Source: Dromiciops gliroides
Lineage: Eukaryota; Chordata; Mammalia; Microbiotheria; Microbiotheriidae
NCBI RefSeq assembly: GCF_019393635.1
Contig: NC_057862.1
Coordinates: forward strand, 679,940,314-680,004,313
Direction: 5' to 3'
Length of the DNA: 64,000 nt
The stretch's first letter is position 1; every line of letters begins with the position of its first letter. A program made the translations under genes and the position numbers. A model generated the notes under the pieces. That model was not told the origin of the DNA. It searched no databases and saw only the letters and a program-made list of their open reading frames with translations. This document shows positions 62,140 to 64,000 of this stretch, in pieces.

Positions 62140-62330
62140 CTGCCTGGCTCTCAGCTTGGCCACCTGTCAAATGAGGGGGTTAGAGTATAGCCTTTAAGGC
62201 CCTTCTGTTCTAAGACCTGTGACCCTGTCCAAGCCCCTTCCCTTGTTTGGCTCTCAGTTTCCTCCTTTGTAAATGAGGGGTTGGACCCACTGGCTTCTGA
62301 GGTCCCATCCAGCTTCAGATGAGTTCCCAT
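62140..62330 (+). mobile_element. Two MIR-type SINE 3' fragments
   Basis: CACCTGTCAAATGAGGGGGTTAG, then CAGTTTCCTCCTTTGTAAATGAGGGG, CTGAGGTCCCATCCAGCTTC. Confidence 0.7.
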
Positions 62331-62391
62331 CTGTCCTTTGTCTCCTCTGCTGGATGACGGCAGGAATGGATATCGTTTTCTTTATTCTTTC

Positions 62392-62543
62392 CTTTTTTTT
62401 TTTTTTTTTGGTGGGGCAATGAGGGTTAAGTGACTTCCCAGGGTCACACAGCTAGTAAGTGTCAAGTGTCCGAGGTCAGATTGAATTCAGGTCCTCCTGA
62501 ATCAGGGCCGGTTCTTTATCCACTGTGCCACCTAGCTACCCCA
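62392..62543 (-). mobile_element. Short CORE-SINE, CATTGCCCC subfamily
   Basis: T17 run, GGTGGGGCAATGAGGGTTAAG, then CCACCTAGCTACCCC. The long pure T (A-tail) run suggests a fairly young copy. Confidence 0.95.
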
Positions 62544-62600
62544 TGTCTGTCTGTCTGTCTGTCTGTCTATCTCTCTCTCTCTCTCTCTTTCTCTCTCTTG
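62544..62600. repeat. (TGTC)n(TC)n microsatellite
   Basis: Immediately after the SINE head. Confidence 0.9.
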
Positions 62601-62674
62601 GCTACTTGCTCTCAGCACTCAGGAATGCAGGGTGCTTGGGAGGGGAGGGTCAGGAGCATGAGGAAGTCTGGTGC

Positions 62675-62830
62675 CTGAGGGTAGCAGTGAGAACAGAATC
62701 TGACCTGTGGGGTCAGGAAGACCTGGGTGGGAATCCCGCCCTGGATGCTGCCTTGGTACCATTGCGTAAGTCATTTTCACCTTTAAGGAGCCTCATTTGT
62801 AAAATAGCGATTATTGTAGTAAATGCCCCC
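62675..62830 (+). mobile_element. MIR-type CORE-SINE
   Basis: GGGGTCAGGAAGACCTGGGTGGGAATCC, CATTTGTAAAATAGCGATTATTG. Confidence 0.7.
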
Positions 62831-62904
62831 GTTGGTAAGCTGGTAAGGACAACCAGCAGGAAGGGCCATGGAAATAGGTTTGTCCAGTTGTCCCCCTAAT
62901 GCTC

Positions 62905-63000
62905 CCCCCCCATTTGACAGATGAAGAAACTGAGGCTTAGGGGAGGGGAAAGAATGACTTGGCCAAAGTCACTTAGGTAAGAAGTAATTGTCTTTGTTAT
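62905..63000 (-). mobile_element. MIR-type CORE-SINE fragment
   Basis: CCATTTGACAGATGAAGAAACTGAGGC, GACTTGGCCAAAGTCAC. Confidence 0.75.
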
Positions 63001-63663
63001 TCCCTCTGTGGAGCTAAGTGTCTAAGGTGTGGGCTTTGGTCCATGCCCTTTGCCTCATCCCACTGCTCTGGAGTCAGTACTGATAAATAATGCCAAGCTT
63101 TTGTCCAGGTAAGCCTGAGGTCTTAATCCTTCTCGTCCTTCCAGGGTTCTTCGGCGCCCCTGCAGTAAATAAAGGACAGCAGGAACCAGGCCTCAGATTT
63201 CCAGTCCTCAGGGCAAAGTTATACTCATTCTATGTCCTCCCCCCCCTCCAAGGTCTTTTTCTGTTACTTAAAGGGAATCTCAAGATAGGAGGGGATCTTA
63301 ATGTGATGACTGAGTCTGTTCCTCCTCATATTACAAGACAGGAAACTGAGGCCCAGAAGGTGCATATTATAGGATTATAACACTGCTCGAGGGTCATCCA
63401 TCTAACCCCCTTGTTTTGTAGGAAGCTGAACCCCCCAGAGCGCTTGTGAAGTCAAGTTGTGTTAGCAGTAATGGCGAGGAGGAGTGCCCAGGTCTCCTGA
63501 CTCTCAGTGCATATATCATTCCATTATTAATGCAACAAGGAGTGTAGCTTCCTGGTTCAGTGATCGAGGAGCTGCCCTTTTCCATAACTTAATCACATGC
63601 CACAGGCCTAGAGTAGGAGGGGACCTTTAAGGGCCGGGGAGACTGACCCCTTGGTTTTGTTGT
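63001..63663. other. Unique intronic sequence
   Basis: A minus MIR scrap at 63270-63365 (CAGGAAACTGAGGCCC). Otherwise unrecognised. A 96-codon + frame at 63090-63380 crosses that SINE and is not credible as an exon. Confidence 0.45.
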
Positions 63664-63675
63664 CTGTTTACTCTT

Positions 63676-63825
63676 TTTTTTTTTTTGCTGGGGCAATGAG
63701 GGTCAAGTTGACTTGCCCAGGGTCACACAGCTAGTATCAAGTATCCTAAGGTTGGATTTGAACTCAGGTCCTTCTGAATCCAGGGCCGGTGCTTTATCCA
63801 CTGTGCCACCTAGCTGCCCCCCGGC
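63676..63825 (-). mobile_element. Short CORE-SINE with 12-bp TSD
   Basis: T-run, GCTGGGGCAATGAGGGTCAAG, then CCACCTAGCTGCCCCC. Perfect TSDs CTGTTTACTCTT at 63664-63675 and 63826-63837. Confidence 0.95.
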
Positions 63826-64000
63826 CTGTTTACTCTTGATAACCTGTTCGTGACTTTGGTGAGGAAGCAGAGAACCTTTCTGGCTGGCTCTTTTGACACT
63901 TGGGGTGTCCCTAAGATCAGAGATTTAGGGCAGCTGGTCAGTCTTAACCTTTCCTCTTCTGACTGGTGAGGGAATATCGGTGACTTGGCCAAGGTCACAA

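Larger units (their letters stand above)
57776..64000 (+). other. SLC25A37: SLC25A37 intron 1, 5' part
   Basis: Begins with the donor GTGAGG at 57776. The frame stops at the TAG a few codons on (57788), as expected of intron. No exon encoding the next mitoferrin segment (TRMQSL-like) was seen before the window ends. First introns of this gene are long in mammals. GATA-type sites lie at 58743 (TGATAG), 63081 (TGATAA), 63283 (AGATAG) and 63837 (TGATAA). Confidence 0.85.

Noticed and set aside
7360..63585. Repeated peptides such as DRAPALESGGPEFKSGLRHLTL appearing in many open frames
   Set aside because: These are conceptual translations of the CORE-SINE (for example at 7472, 26399, 27377, 32974, 39774), not a protein family.
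1564..63825. tRNA genes suggested by B-box-like GTTCAAATCC sequences
   Set aside because: They belong to SINE copies with tRNA-derived heads; no cloverleaf with acceptor and anticodon stems is present.
1..64000. CRISPR arrays, bacterial operons, phage or plasmid modules
   Set aside because: The DNA is mammalian by its repeats and spliced gene. Tandem arrays here are micro- and minisatellites without spacer structure.

Overview
This window is vertebrate nuclear DNA from a marsupial mammal. The main evidence is its interspersed repeats. Tens of copies of tRNA-derived CORE-SINEs open with GGGGCAGCTAGGTGGC, carry a pol III B-box-like GTTCAAATC, and have the MIR-type core CTGTGTGACCCTGGGCAAG. They sit among L1 3' ends, L2 and CR1/L3 LINE fragments and many MIR/THER-type SINEs of the kind typical of marsupials. 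Species cannot be fixed by eye. No bacterial, plasmid or phage features are present.

The only protein-coding gene I can support is the first exon of SLC25A37 (mitoferrin-1, the mitochondrial inner-membrane iron importer). It lies on the + strand at 57497-57775 and ends at a GTGAGG splice donor. The exon sits in a CpG island (about 56750-58260) with a consensus CRE, a GC box and two oppositely oriented CCAAT boxes just upstream, plus a 16-codon upstream ORF in good start context. Everything after 57775 is the 5' part of intron 1, and the remaining exons lie beyond the window.

Layout: 1-470 is a purine minisatellite. From 470 to 56700 there is an intergenic stretch with no recognisable exon, built from SINEs in both orientations, L1 3' ends (9745-10358 +, 21578-22240 -, 43981-44504 -, and a 3.4-kb ORF2-bearing fragment at 48680-52100 -), L2 ORF2 and tail fragments (16200, 19830, 25290, 46300, 53880, 54905), CR1/L3 3' ends (2170, 35885, 52900), two small DNA-transposon relics (13181 and 29785), and many microsatellites. 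56750-58260 is the SLC25A37 promoter and first exon; 57911-58107 is a GC-rich tandem array in intron 1; 58260-64000 is intron with MIR and SINE copies.

How the parts may work together: mitoferrin-1 supplies iron for haem in developing red cells. Candidate control elements fitting that role are a GATA / CACCC / GATA cluster 1.75 kb upstream of the start codon (55705-55763), a GATA plus E-box cluster about 36 kb upstream (21311-21467) and a consensus CTCF core at 11221-11233. These are motif matches only. I found no previously undescribed system. The most worthwhile leads are the enlarged Gly/Ser mitoferrin N-terminus with a Cys in the carrier signature, the upstream ORF, the erythroid motif clusters, and the near-CTCF motif at the 5' end of every full-length SINE. 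Unless a repeat entry says otherwise, family names are from memory of repeat consensus sequences, boundaries are approximate to about 10-20 bases, and target-site duplications (TSDs) were read directly.
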